Below, in pieces: positions 8,407 through 15,550 of a DNA stretch of 42,268 nucleotides. The position numbers were made by a program, and so were the translations under genes. Below the pieces are notes generated by a model. The model did not search any database. It was not told the DNA's origin and saw only the letters and a program-made list of their open reading frames with translations. The DNA is from Acidobacteria bacterium RIFCSPLOWO2_02_FULL_67_21 (GTDB taxonomy: Bacteria > Acidobacteriota > Vicinamibacteria > Vicinamibacterales > UBA2999), in the NCBI GenBank assembly GCA_001767195.1, contig MEKU01000094.1:90712-132979 (forward strand). Direction: 5' to 3'. Each line of letters begins with the position of its first letter. The stretch's first letter is position 1.

Positions 8407-8840
8407 CTCACGCCGCCGAAGGCGATGCGACCGAGGACATTCTCGACGGCTCGAGCTCCGATTTCGGTGTCGATGACGGCGAGCGGGGCTTTGCCGCCGA
8501 GCGCGCGGTTCGGACGCTTGAGCCATCGGGTGGCGGCTTCGCGACTACCGAGCGATGACTTCGCAAGCGCAACGACCCGAGCCAGCCGGTAGACTCGGTC
8601 CGACTCGTACCGGGCCAGTCGCCCCTGACCCCGTCGGCGCTGGAGGCTTCGAAGGGACAGGTCGAGGCACGCCGCGAGATCCTTGATGCTGAGATCGGCG
8701 GCTTCCATGAGCTCGGCGATGACCTTCTGCGGGAACCCTTCGCGGATCGCGGTTTGAAGATCCCTGTCCCGCCTCAAGCGGCGTCCGAGGACGGCTTCGC
8801 CTCCGAGCTCGTCGACCACGGCGCGCAATTCGCTTGCCAT
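8403..8840 (-). CDS. Xre/MbcA/ParS-type antitoxin
   Basis: 145 residues. A central helix-turn-helix (ADLSIKDLAACLDLSLRSLQRR) and a C-terminal DUF2384-like toxin-binding region ending NVLGRIAFGGVS are typical of the antitoxins that inhibit RES toxins. I chose ATG 8840 because a good promoter lies at 8851-8879, inside the longer reading frame that begins at 8882. With that promoter the transcript would start only a few bases before the ATG, so the mRNA is nearly leaderless. A palindrome in the promoter spacer is a likely autoregulatory operator. The gene is translationally coupled to the RES gene downstream. Confidence 0.85.
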   Translation of the reverse strand: MASELRAVVDELGGEAVLGRRLRRDRDLQTAIREGFPQKVIAELMEAADLSIKDLAACLDLSLRSLQRRRGQGRLARYESDRVYRLARVVALAKSSLGSREAATRWLKRPNRALGGKAPLAVIDTEIGARAVENVLGRIAFGGVS

Positions 8841-8850
8841 ATTGTCGTCC

Positions 8851-8879
8851 AGTATAGCGCCAAATGGCGCCACATCCAA
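8851..8879 (-). promoter_or_regulatory. promoter and operator of the Xre/RES pair
   Basis: Read on the minus strand: a -35 TTGGAT (8879-8874), a 17-nt spacer and a -10 TATACT (8856-8851). The spacer contains the perfect palindrome GCGCCA-AA-TGGCGC (8857-8870), placed where a bound Xre dimer would block RNA polymerase. The predicted transcription start is around 8844, against ATG 8840. Confidence 0.7.
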
Positions 8880-8886
8880 CACATGC

Positions 8887-8908
8887 GGCGGGTCCGAAAG
8901 GACCCGCC
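8887..8908. repeat. short perfect hairpin with GAAA loop
   Basis: GGCGGGTCC (8887-8895) and GGACCCGCC (8900-8908) form a 9-bp stem closed by GAAA. It lies between the MBL gene end and the toxin-antitoxin promoter. No T-tract is present. It may be a REP-type element. Confidence 0.6.
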
Positions 8909-8935
8909 CTACGCTCGGGAATTAGGGAACCGGTT

Positions 8936-9643
8936 CTAATCCGTCTTCGTGCTCTTGAGGGCGAAGTACTCCAGCACGAACGGATTCGTCGTCCGCTCGC
9001 GGCCGAGGGTGGTATCCGGCCCGTGGCCAGGATGCACGATCGCCTCGTCGCCAAGCGGAAACAGCACCCCGGTGATCGACCGCATCAGCACCTCATAGTC
9101 GCCGCCAGGCAGATCCGTCCGGCCGATCGACCCCGCGAAGAGCGTGTCGCCCACGAACAGATGCTTTTCCCGTGAGCCCTGGGCCCTGAGCCCTGAGCCC
9201 TGTTGGGCCCTGGGCCCTGAGCCCTGTATTTCGAGGCACACCCCTCCGGGGCAGTGGCCGGGCGTGTGATGCACCCGCACTTCGTAGTCGCCGAATGCGA
9301 TGAGGGCCTTGGCGTAGAACACGTCGACTGGAGGCAGCTTCCGCACCGCCAGGCCGAACATCTGCCCCTGCTCGACCGCATGCTCGTAGAACGGCAGATC
9401 GTCGGCATGCAGGTACACCGGAGCACCGCAGGCGTCTTTGACGATACCGACCCCGGTGATGTGATCGACGTGCGCGTGGGTGAGCAGAATGTGCCGAACG
9501 CGCAGCTCGTGGCCACGCACCGCATCGAGCAGCGCCGCCGCCTCGTCGCCCGGATCGATGACGACCGCCTCGCGCGTCCGCTCGCACGCGGCCACGAACC
9601 CGTTCTTGTAGAACGGACCGACCGCCCGCACGTCCAGAATCAT
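8936..9643 (-). CDS. MBL-fold metallo-hydrolase (glyoxalase II-like)
   Basis: 235 residues. The metal-binding THAHVDH near 55, HTPGHCPGG near 125, GDTLFAGSIGRTD near 165 and PGHGPDTT near 210 give the full set of ligands of a glyoxalase-II-like enzyme that hydrolyses thioesters such as S-lactoyl-glutathione; YcbL-type substrates are equally possible. Between the second and third motifs an insert of about 18 residues (QGSGPRAQQGSGLRAQ and flanks) is encoded by a GGGCCCTGAGCCCTG-type tandem repeat and has no counterpart in the family. It falls in a surface loop between strands, so activity may survive. The start codon lies just below a T/C-rich intergenic repeat. Confidence 0.85.
   Translation of the reverse strand: MILDVRAVGPFYKNGFVAACERTREAVVIDPGDEAAALLDAVRGHELRVRHILLTHAHVDHITGVGIVKDACGAPVYLHADDLPFYEHAVEQGQMFGLAVRKLPPVDVFYAKALIAFGDYEVRVHHTPGHCPGGVCLEIQGSGPRAQQGSGLRAQGSREKHLFVGDTLFAGSIGRTDLPGGDYEVLMRSITGVLFPLGDEAIVHPGHGPDTTLGRERTTNPFVLEYFALKSTKTD
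9171..9226. repeat. GGGCCCTGAGCCCTG-type tandem repeat inside the MBL gene
   Basis: Imperfect reiteration of GAGCCCTGGGCCCT units in two blocks separated by TTGG. It is read through in frame and produces the repeated GSGPRAQ/GSGLRAQ peptide. The composition is that of intergenic repeat DNA rather than evolved coding sequence. Confidence 0.75.
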
Positions 9644-9661
9644 CCCTGCCCCCTTGCCCCC

Positions 9662-9682
9662 TTAACCCTTAACCCTTAACCC
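9662..9682. repeat. three tandem TTAACCC heptamers
   Basis: Three exact TTAACCC units (9662-9682) preceded by CCCTTGCCCC lie between the divergent MBL and receiver-like genes. Another heptameric tract of different sequence lies near 27900. Confidence 0.8.
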
Positions 9683-9698
9683 CTGATAACCTATACCG

Positions 9699-10094
9699 AT
9701 GGTCCTGTGCATCCTGGACGACCTGATCTTCTCGATCAAGATCTCGACCGCCGCCAAGGCGCTCGGCGCGCCCGTGCTCTTCGAGCGGAACCCCGATCTG
9801 GTGCTGGCGCGGATCCGGGAGAAGCAGCCGTCGCTCGTCATCTTCGACCTGAACAGCGCGAAGATGCGTCCGATCGAGACAATCGCGGCGCTGAAGCGCG
9901 ACCCGGCGCTGCGGAGCGTCCAGACCCTCGGGTACGTCTCCCACGTCGACACAGGCACCATCGAAGCGGCGCGCAGCGCCGGCATCGACCAGGTCCTGGC
10001 ACGGTCCGCGTTTTCCGACCGGGTCGGCGAGATTCTCGCTGCGCAGCCCACTACGCCGCCCACCAGGCCAGCAGGCCCAGCGCCAGCAGAATAG
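9699..10094 (+). CDS. stand-alone receiver-like protein
   Basis: 131 residues with a CheY-like layout: acidic pair D7-D8 after the first strand, a central strand LVIFDLN with the putative phospho-acceptor D50, and alternating helices. The conserved Lys near the end is replaced (VLARSAF), and the usual Thr/Ser strand reads LGYVSH. It may therefore signal by binding rather than by normal phospho-switching. The C-terminal tail is Pro/Ala-rich. Its end overlaps the 3' end of the convergent pseudokinase gene by 44 bp. The start ATG has no strong ribosome-binding site but follows a TATACC sequence closely. The partner kinase is unknown. Confidence 0.65.
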   Translation: MVLCILDDLIFSIKISTAAKALGAPVLFERNPDLVLARIREKQPSLVIFDLNSAKMRPIETIAALKRDPALRSVQTLGYVSHVDTGTIEAARSAGIDQVLARSAFSDRVGEILAAQPTTPPTRPAGPAPAE

Positions 10095-10944
10095 CCGCGG
10101 CAATCAGCAGCGCGCGCCCGACGTTGGCGCCGCGATCGTGGATGTGATCCGGCTCGTCGCCGGCGCCGCCGCGGACGTCGAGGATGGCCGCGGCGCTGCG
10201 CAGCTCGGCGGCCAGCGTGGCGGCGCTCTGATACCTCGATTCTGGATTCGGCGCCACCGCCTTCAGCACGATCTCGTCGAGCTCGCCGGTCACGTGCCGG
10301 TTGGACGCGCTCGGCGCCGCCGACCCCCGGTGGAGCGGCCGCCGCGCCGCGAGCATCTCGTACAGCACGGCACCGACCGAATAAATGTCGGATCGCTCGT
10401 CCGGCGCGCCGCCCCGCGCCTCCTCCGGCGACTCGTAGTCGCGGAGCTCTCCCGAAGACGCCTCGAAGCCGCTGCGGGTCGCCAGATCGAATGCCGGGAT
10501 CTTGGCGTGCCCCTTGGCCGTGATCACGATCGTGTCGGGGCTCAAGGCGCCATGAATGAAGCCGGCCGCATGGGCGTCGGCCACCGCGTCGGCAATCTGA
10601 ATGGCCAGCTCGACGGCGCGGCGCACGTTCATCACGCCGCCCGACATCTCCGCGCGCAGCGACTGCCCCTTGAGGAACTCGAAGACGAGAAACACCTGCT
10701 CCTCGTGCTCGCCGGCATCGAAGAGCGCCGTGACGTTCGGGTGCGACAGCGCAATGACCGATCGCGCGCGATCGAGGAGCGCGGCGCGCTCTTCCCTCGT
10801 GCCGCCGAACTCGGGCGGCAGCAGCCGGACGGCGACCGTCCGGCCCAGGCGCGTGTCGCGTGCGCGATAGAGAGTGCCGGGGCCCGACGGCTCGAGCCGC
10901 TCCAGCAGGTTGTAGTGCGCGACCGCGCCGAGCGGCTCGGTCAT
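10051..10944 (-). CDS. membrane-anchored Ser/Thr pseudokinase
   Basis: 297 residues with the bacterial Hanks-kinase fold. The scaffold is clear: LYRARD near 25, SHPNV near 67, YESPEEARG (activation-segment end) and SDIYSVGAVLYEML. Catalytic positions are lost: the VAIK lysine is Arg40 (VAVRLL), HRD is HGA (131-133), the metal-binding Asn is Thr138, and DFG is AFD (151-153). The glycine loop is also degenerate. One transmembrane helix (LLIAAAILLALGLLAW) ends the protein, leaving the kinase-like domain in the cytoplasm. It is therefore most likely a scaffold or nucleotide-independent regulator. ATG 10944 overlaps the upstream SDR stop by four bases (ATGA). A longer frame would add 38 residues unlike the family. 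Confidence 0.85.
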   Translation of the reverse strand: MTEPLGAVAHYNLLERLEPSGPGTLYRARDTRLGRTVAVRLLPPEFGGTREERAALLDRARSVIALSHPNVTALFDAGEHEEQVFLVFEFLKGQSLRAEMSGGVMNVRRAVELAIQIADAVADAHAAGFIHGALSPDTIVITAKGHAKIPAFDLATRSGFEASSGELRDYESPEEARGGAPDERSDIYSVGAVLYEMLAARRPLHRGSAAPSASNRHVTGELDEIVLKAVAPNPESRYQSAATLAAELRSAAAILDVRGGAGDEPDHIHDRGANVGRALLIAAAILLALGLLAWWAA

Positions 10945-11666
10945 CCCTTTCGTGGAGGCCGCGAGGGCCGCAGCTCGACGCGGCTCGGCAGGCTTCGCGA
11001 CGGATGAGCAATGAGGTCGCTCACGACCTGCGCCACGTCGTCGGGCGAGAGCTTCCATTCATCGCCGCCGCCGGCGATCCTGCCGGTGAACTCGGTCCGG
11101 ACGGACCCTGGCATGACATACGCCACGCGGATGCCGTCGTGCCGCACCTCCTGCATCAGCGCCTCGCTGAACGCATTCAGCCCGGCCTTCGACGCGCAGT
11201 AGGCGGCCGCCTCGGGGAAGGCGTTCTTGCCGGCGAGGCTGCTGATGTTGATGATCCAGCCGCCGCCTCTCGCGCGCAGGTGCGGCAGCACCGAGCGGCA
11301 GCAGTAGAACACCCCGCTCAGATTCGTGTCGATGATCTGGTGCCACTCGTCGACCGACATCTCGGCCACCGGACGAAACAGGCCGACGCCGGCGTTGTTG
11401 ACGAGGATGTCGATCCCGCCGAACCGCTGCGCCACCGATCCGATCGCCTGCTCCACCTCCGCCGGCCTGCGCACGTCCGCCCTGATCGGCAGCAGGGTGC
11501 CTGCGCCCGCGACCTTCGCCAGATCGGCCGCCGCCGTGGCCAGCGTCGCGTCGGAGGTCGCCGTAATGGCGACGTGCGCGCCGCGCTCGAGCAGCGCGCG
11601 GGCGATCGAGCGGCCGATGCCGCGCGATCCGCCGGTCACGATCGCAACTTTGCCGGTCAACGTCAC
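10941..11666 (-). CDS. short-chain dehydrogenase/reductase
   Basis: 241 residues from GTG 11666, which directly precedes the TLTGKVAIVTGG start of the fold. The cofactor loop TGGSRGIG, NNAG near 85, the catalytic Ser in ISS near 138, and Tyr-Lys in YCASK near 152 are all intact, so it should be an active classical SDR. The residues after strand 2 (TATSD) do not settle NAD against NADP. The substrate is unknown; the sequence resembles 3-oxoacyl-reductase-like enzymes. It is the first gene of a two-gene operon with the pseudokinase. The frame continues upstream to 12029 but that part lies under the divergent MDH-like gene. Confidence 0.85.
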   Translation of the reverse strand: MTLTGKVAIVTGGSRGIGRSIARALLERGAHVAITATSDATLATAAADLAKVAGAGTLLPIRADVRRPAEVEQAIGSVAQRFGGIDILVNNAGVGLFRPVAEMSVDEWHQIIDTNLSGVFYCCRSVLPHLRARGGGWIINISSLAGKNAFPEAAAYCASKAGLNAFSEALMQEVRHDGIRVAYVMPGSVRTEFTGRIAGGGDEWKLSPDDVAQVVSDLIAHPSRSLPSRVELRPSRPPRKG

Positions 11667-11736
11667 CTCGCCTTTATACAATACCCGGGGTCCCCACAGC
11701 GCCTTTTGGGCGCTGTGGGGTGGAAGACATGGGCTC

Positions 11737-12585
11737 ATGAGCACTGTGGCCATCGTCGGGGCCGGCGAGATCGGCGGCGCGGCCGCGCACGCGCTTGCCG
11801 CGTCGGACCGCGTCCGCCGCGTGCTGCTGATCGATCCGGCCGGCTCGATCGCGGCAGGCAAGGCGCTCGACATCCAGCAGGCGGGCGCGATCACCGGCAC
11901 GCACGTCCGCCTGGAAGGGACCGACGACCTCGGGAGGGCCATCGGCTGCGCCGCGTATGTCATCGCCGATCGGGCTTCAGGAGGACGCGGCGAGTGGCGC
12001 GGCGACGAAGGCGCCGCGATGCTGCGCACGGTGATCGGGTCGGCGCAGGAGGCGCCGATCGTCCTGGCCGGCGCTCAGCAGGCCGACCTCCTGGCCTACG
12101 GCGTCCTGGAGGCCGGGCTCCACCGCAGGCGGATCCTCGGATCCGCACCGGAAGCGCTCGCGTCGGCGCTGGCCGCCATCGTGGCGCTCGAAGCGCGCTG
12201 CTCGCCATCGGAGGTCGCGCTCACCGTGCTCGGCAGCCCGCCCGCGGCATTTGTCGTTCCGTGGAGCGAAGCATCGATCGGCGGCTACGCGCTGCAGCAG
12301 ATGCTGTCGCCGCCGCAGCTCAGCCGGATCGAGGCGCGGGTCGCGCGTCTATGGCCTCCCGGTGCGTACGCGCTCGGCGCGGCGGCGGCCGGAGTCATTC
12401 GCGCGATCCTCTTCTCCTCCAGGCGGTCGTGCAGCGTGCTCGCCTCTCTGGGAGGCGAATTCGGCGTTCGCAACCGGGTCGGCATCGTCCCGGCCTGGCT
12501 GGCGCCTCAAGGCATTGCGCAGACACGGACGCCGGCGCTGACGCCGCGGGAGCGCGTGCAGCTCGAGATCGCGCTCGGCGGCTAG
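11737..12585 (+). CDS. malate/lactate dehydrogenase-like protein lacking catalytic residues
   Basis: 282 residues. The N-terminus is a good LDH/MDH Rossmann start (VAIVGAGEIGG, then LLIDPAG for the adenine-ribose acidic residue). The family's WSEASIGG segment and C-terminal length are also kept. The active site is not: the GxHGD loop reads VLGSPPAAF (164-172), so the catalytic His is gone. The LDSARFR helix reads ALASALAA, removing both the Asp partner and the substrate-binding Arg, and the NPVD motif is absent. It may bind NAD(H) without turning over 2-hydroxyacids. ATG 11737 starts 70 bp from the divergent SDR gene. A palindromic repeat begins on its last base. Confidence 0.75.
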   Translation: MSTVAIVGAGEIGGAAAHALAASDRVRRVLLIDPAGSIAAGKALDIQQAGAITGTHVRLEGTDDLGRAIGCAAYVIADRASGGRGEWRGDEGAAMLRTVIGSAQEAPIVLAGAQQADLLAYGVLEAGLHRRRILGSAPEALASALAAIVALEARCSPSEVALTVLGSPPAAFVVPWSEASIGGYALQQMLSPPQLSRIEARVARLWPPGAYALGAAAAGVIRAILFSSRRSCSVLASLGGEFGVRNRVGIVPAWLAPQGIAQTRTPALTPRERVQLEIALGG

Positions 12586-12643
12586 AAGCGGTTGCATAAC
12601 CGGCGTAGTGCCCGGCTTTAGCCGGGCTGAAGCCCGGCACTAC
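12585..12643. repeat. dispersed palindromic repeat, copy 1
   Basis: The element opens GAAGCGGTTGCATAACC and contains GTAGTGCCCGGCTTTAGCC folding onto GGCTGAAGCCCGGCACTAC. It differs from the copy at 21692 at only two positions over 59 bases. The right outer arm present in copy 2 is missing here. It lies immediately after the MDH-like stop codon. Confidence 0.85.
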
Positions 12644-12691
12644 AGACCGCGATCGGGAGCTGAGCGACGCCGCTGGGGTAGGATCAACCTG

Positions 12692-14212
12692 ATGTTTTGC
12701 GCGCTCCGCCCGGCGGTGCTGCTGCTGGCGCTCGCCTCCTGTGCCGTCGGAGCGTCCACGCCCGCGATCGCGCCCGACGCGCTGCTGGCGCACGTCAAGT
12801 TTCTCGCATCGGATGAGCTGCAGGGCCGTGGCAACGGGAGCAGCGGGCTCGAGCGGGCGGCCGACTACATCGCCGGCGAGTTCAGGAAGGCGGGCCTCGA
12901 ATCGGGCGGCGAGGCCGGCAGCTGGTTCCAGCCCTTCGAGATCACCACCGGCGTCGCAATCGGCGGTCACAACGGCCTCACGATCCGCGCCGGCGGCCGC
13001 ACGGTGCGCCTGACGCTCGGAGAGTCGTATTACCCGCTCGCGGCGACGCCGAGCGACGCGGTCACCAGCCTCACGGATGTCCCGCTCGTCTTTGCGGGAT
13101 ACGGCATCGCGGCTCCCGGATTCAAGTACGACGACTACGCCACGATCGACGTCTCGGGCAAGGCCGTGCTGATCTTCTCCCACGAGCCGCAGGAGCACCA
13201 GCGTGACAGCCGCCTCAACGGCACACGGCCCCTGCGCGAGACGACGCTCTATCAGAAGGCGCTGGCGGCCCGCAGCCGCGGCGCCCGGGCCCTCCTCGTC
13301 GTCTCGGACCCGTCGCACTCGACCGACGAGGCGAACTACCGCGCGTTTCCCATCGAGTCGGACGCCGAGGATCACGGTATTCCGGTGCTGCGCGTACGGC
13401 GCAACGAGATGGCGCCGCTGCTGCAGGCCCTCCAGCTGGATGCGACGGCGGCCGCCATCGATCGCGACCTCGTGCCGCGCTCCCGCGCCCTGAGGGGTGC
13501 CGCGGTGGATTACACGCAGGAGCTCGGCGCCCGGCGCCAGACCGTCCGGAACGTGATCGGCATCCTTCCCGGCGCCGACGCCGCACGCGGCGAGGAGGCG
13601 GTGGTGCTGGGCGGGCACTACGACCACGTCGGCCTCGGCGGACGCTTCTCGAGCGTCCCGGAGCGCACGGGCGAAATCCACAACGGCGCCGACGACAACG
13701 CCTCCGGCGTCTCGGCCCTCATCGAAATCGCGCGCGCGGCGGCCGGGGATCGGCCCCGCTTCCGCCGCTCGCTGGTGTTCGTGGCGTTCGCGGGCGAGGA
13801 ACGCGGCCTGCTGGGCTCCTCGTACTACGCCGCGCATCCCTCCATCCCTCTCGACGAAACGGCTGCCATGCTCAATCTCGACATGATCGGCCGTTTTCGC
13901 GGCCGGGTCGAGGTGGGCGGCCTCGACGCGTCGGACCCGCTTCGCGCCGAGGTCGATGCGGCCGCGCGCGAGGTGGGCATCAGCGTGCGCCCGGGCGGAC
14001 CCGGGGCCGGCCGGAGCGACGATTCCTCGTTCGTCGACCACCGCGTGCCGGCACTGCATTTCTTCACCGGATTCCACGATGAGTATCACCACCCCGGCGA
14101 CGACTGGGATCGCATCGACGCCGAGGGGACGGCGCGCGTGGCCACGCTCGCGCTGGAAGTGGCCGCCCGACTGGCCGGGCGTGACGACAAGCTGCCGTTC
14201 ACGTCACGGTGA
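12692..14212 (+). CDS. M28-family zinc aminopeptidase, lipoprotein
   Basis: 506 residues. A hydrophobic N-terminus with lipobox LASC (Cys17) predicts an exported lipid-anchored protein. A PA-like domain (about 120-270, with VFAGYGI and DVSGKAVLI) is inserted before the catalytic domain. Zinc ligands and catalytic residues are visible: H309 in GGHYDHVG, D334 in GADDNASG, E369-E370 in GEERGLLGS, Asp in LNLDMIG, and the final His in EYHHPGDDWD. All are present, so it should release N-terminal amino acids from peptides outside the cytoplasm. ATG 12692 has GGGTAGGA eight bases upstream. A longer frame starts inside the upstream palindrome and was rejected. It may be co-transcribed with the CNNM genes that follow. 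Confidence 0.9.
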   Translation: MFCALRPAVLLLALASCAVGASTPAIAPDALLAHVKFLASDELQGRGNGSSGLERAADYIAGEFRKAGLESGGEAGSWFQPFEITTGVAIGGHNGLTIRAGGRTVRLTLGESYYPLAATPSDAVTSLTDVPLVFAGYGIAAPGFKYDDYATIDVSGKAVLIFSHEPQEHQRDSRLNGTRPLRETTLYQKALAARSRGARALLVVSDPSHSTDEANYRAFPIESDAEDHGIPVLRVRRNEMAPLLQALQLDATAAAIDRDLVPRSRALRGAAVDYTQELGARRQTVRNVIGILPGADAARGEEAVVLGGHYDHVGLGGRFSSVPERTGEIHNGADDNASGVSALIEIARAAAGDRPRFRRSLVFVAFAGEERGLLGSSYYAAHPSIPLDETAAMLNLDMIGRFRGRVEVGGLDASDPLRAEVDAAAREVGISVRPGGPGAGRSDDSSFVDHRVPALHFFTGFHDEYHHPGDDWDRIDAEGTARVATLALEVAARLAGRDDKLPFTSR

Positions 14213-14230
14213 GCGGCACGCCCCGCTGAC

Positions 14231-15550
14231 GTGGTCCTGCTGACCATCTTCATCGTCGCCGCGCTGATCCTGATCAACGCGGTCTACGTCGGCGCCGAGT
14301 TCGCCGCCGTCGGCGTGCGGCGCAGCCGCATCCGGCAGCTTGCGGCCGACGGCAACCCGCTCGCGTCGTGGCTGCTGCCGCTCATCGACTCGCCGGCCGC
14401 CCTCGACCGGTACATCGCGGCGTGCCAGATCGGCATCACGCTGAGCAGCCTGGTGCTGGGTGCCTACGCTCAGCGGACCATCGCCGTCTGGCTCGCGCCG
14501 CTGTTCGTCGGCGTGGGCGGGCTCCAGGACGTCGCCGCGCAGTCGACCGCCGCGGCCGTCGTGCTCCTCGTCCTGACGATCGCGCAGGTCATCTTCGCAG
14601 AGCTGATTCCCAAATCGCTCGCGCTCCAGTATCCGACCCAGGCAGCGCTCTACACCCTGCCGCCGATGCTGGCGTCGCTCTGGATCTACCGCCCCTTCAT
14701 CCGATGGCTGAACGGCACCGGCCTCCTCGTGCTGCGGCTCCTCGGCTCGCCTTCGCGGACGCACCGGCACATCCACTCGCCGGAGGAAATCGAGCTGCTG
14801 ATCGCCGAAAGCCGCGACGGCGGCCTGCTCGAGCCGGACGAGCACCGGCGGCTCCAGCGTGCGCTGCGGCTCAACCTGCGCCAGGCGAAACAGCTGATGG
14901 TCCCTCGCCGCAAGATTGCGGCGATCGACGTGGAGACGCCGCTGCACGAGGTCGTCACGGCCGTCGCTCAGAGCCCGTTTTCGCGGCTGCCGGTCTACCG
15001 CGGATCGATCGACAACATCATCGGCATGCTGCACACCAAGGATCTGGTGCGGTGGCGCGTCGGAGGCCCCCCGGATGCCACGGTGGCCGGCATGCTTCGA
15101 CCGCTCGCGAGCGTGCATGAGAGCGTCACCGCCGACCGGATACTGCGGGAGCTGCGCGAGCGGCGCTCCCACCTGGCGCTCGTCGTCGACGAGTTCGGCG
15201 GCACCGCGGGTCTGCTCACGCTGGAAGACGTGCTGTCGGAGCTGCTCGGCGACGTCGGCGACGAGTTCAAGCCGTCGGAGCCGGTGGCCGAAGCGCTGGC
15301 GGACGGGCGCATGCGCATTCCCGGCGGCATGTCCGTGGATGACGCAGCCACGCTGCTGAAAACCAGCTGGGAGGCCGAGGCGACCACGGTCGGAGGGCTG
15401 GTGACGGCGGCGCTCGGACACATGCCGCAGCCGGGCGACCGGGCCGGGATCGGCGACTACGAGTTCGAGGTCGAGCAGATCGCCGATCGGGCCGTCGAGT
15501 CGGTGCTTGCGCGCCGTGTCGTTCCGGAAGCTTCCGAGGCGGAGGACTGA
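14231..15550 (+). CDS. CNNM/CorC-type membrane protein (hemolysin family), first copy
   Basis: 439 residues. The N-terminal DUF21 membrane domain begins at the GTG start with a hydrophobic helix and the family's GAEFAAVGVRRSRI pattern; further helices follow to about residue 180. Two CBS domains (about 215-330, with MVPRRKI and DEFGGTAGLLTLEDVL) and a C-terminal CorC/HlyC domain complete it. Members of this family are linked to Mg2+/Co2+ efflux or membrane-damage resistance; the old hemolysin name is misleading. The stop overlaps the start of the second copy (TGATG), so the two are translationally coupled and may form a hetero-complex. Confidence 0.9.
   Translation: MVLLTIFIVAALILINAVYVGAEFAAVGVRRSRIRQLAADGNPLASWLLPLIDSPAALDRYIAACQIGITLSSLVLGAYAQRTIAVWLAPLFVGVGGLQDVAAQSTAAAVVLLVLTIAQVIFAELIPKSLALQYPTQAALYTLPPMLASLWIYRPFIRWLNGTGLLVLRLLGSPSRTHRHIHSPEEIELLIAESRDGGLLEPDEHRRLQRALRLNLRQAKQLMVPRRKIAAIDVETPLHEVVTAVAQSPFSRLPVYRGSIDNIIGMLHTKDLVRWRVGGPPDATVAGMLRPLASVHESVTADRILRELRERRSHLALVVDEFGGTAGLLTLEDVLSELLGDVGDEFKPSEPVAEALADGRMRIPGGMSVDDAATLLKTSWEAEATTVGGLVTAALGHMPQPGDRAGIGDYEFEVEQIADRAVESVLARRVVPEASEAED

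Noticed and set aside
9662-9682. TTAACCC repeats as a telomere-like end
   Set aside because: Only three units, internal to a chromosome segment with genes on both sides. A simple intergenic tandem repeat is sufficient.
10860-12599. Plus-strand open frame of about 580 codons across the SDR and MDH-like genes
   Set aside because: It spans a divergent promoter and two recognisable genes, and the product is low-complexity Arg/Ala.
12395-14092. Minus-strand open frame opposite the M28 peptidase
   Set aside because: No family pattern; the plus strand has a lipobox and all zinc ligands.
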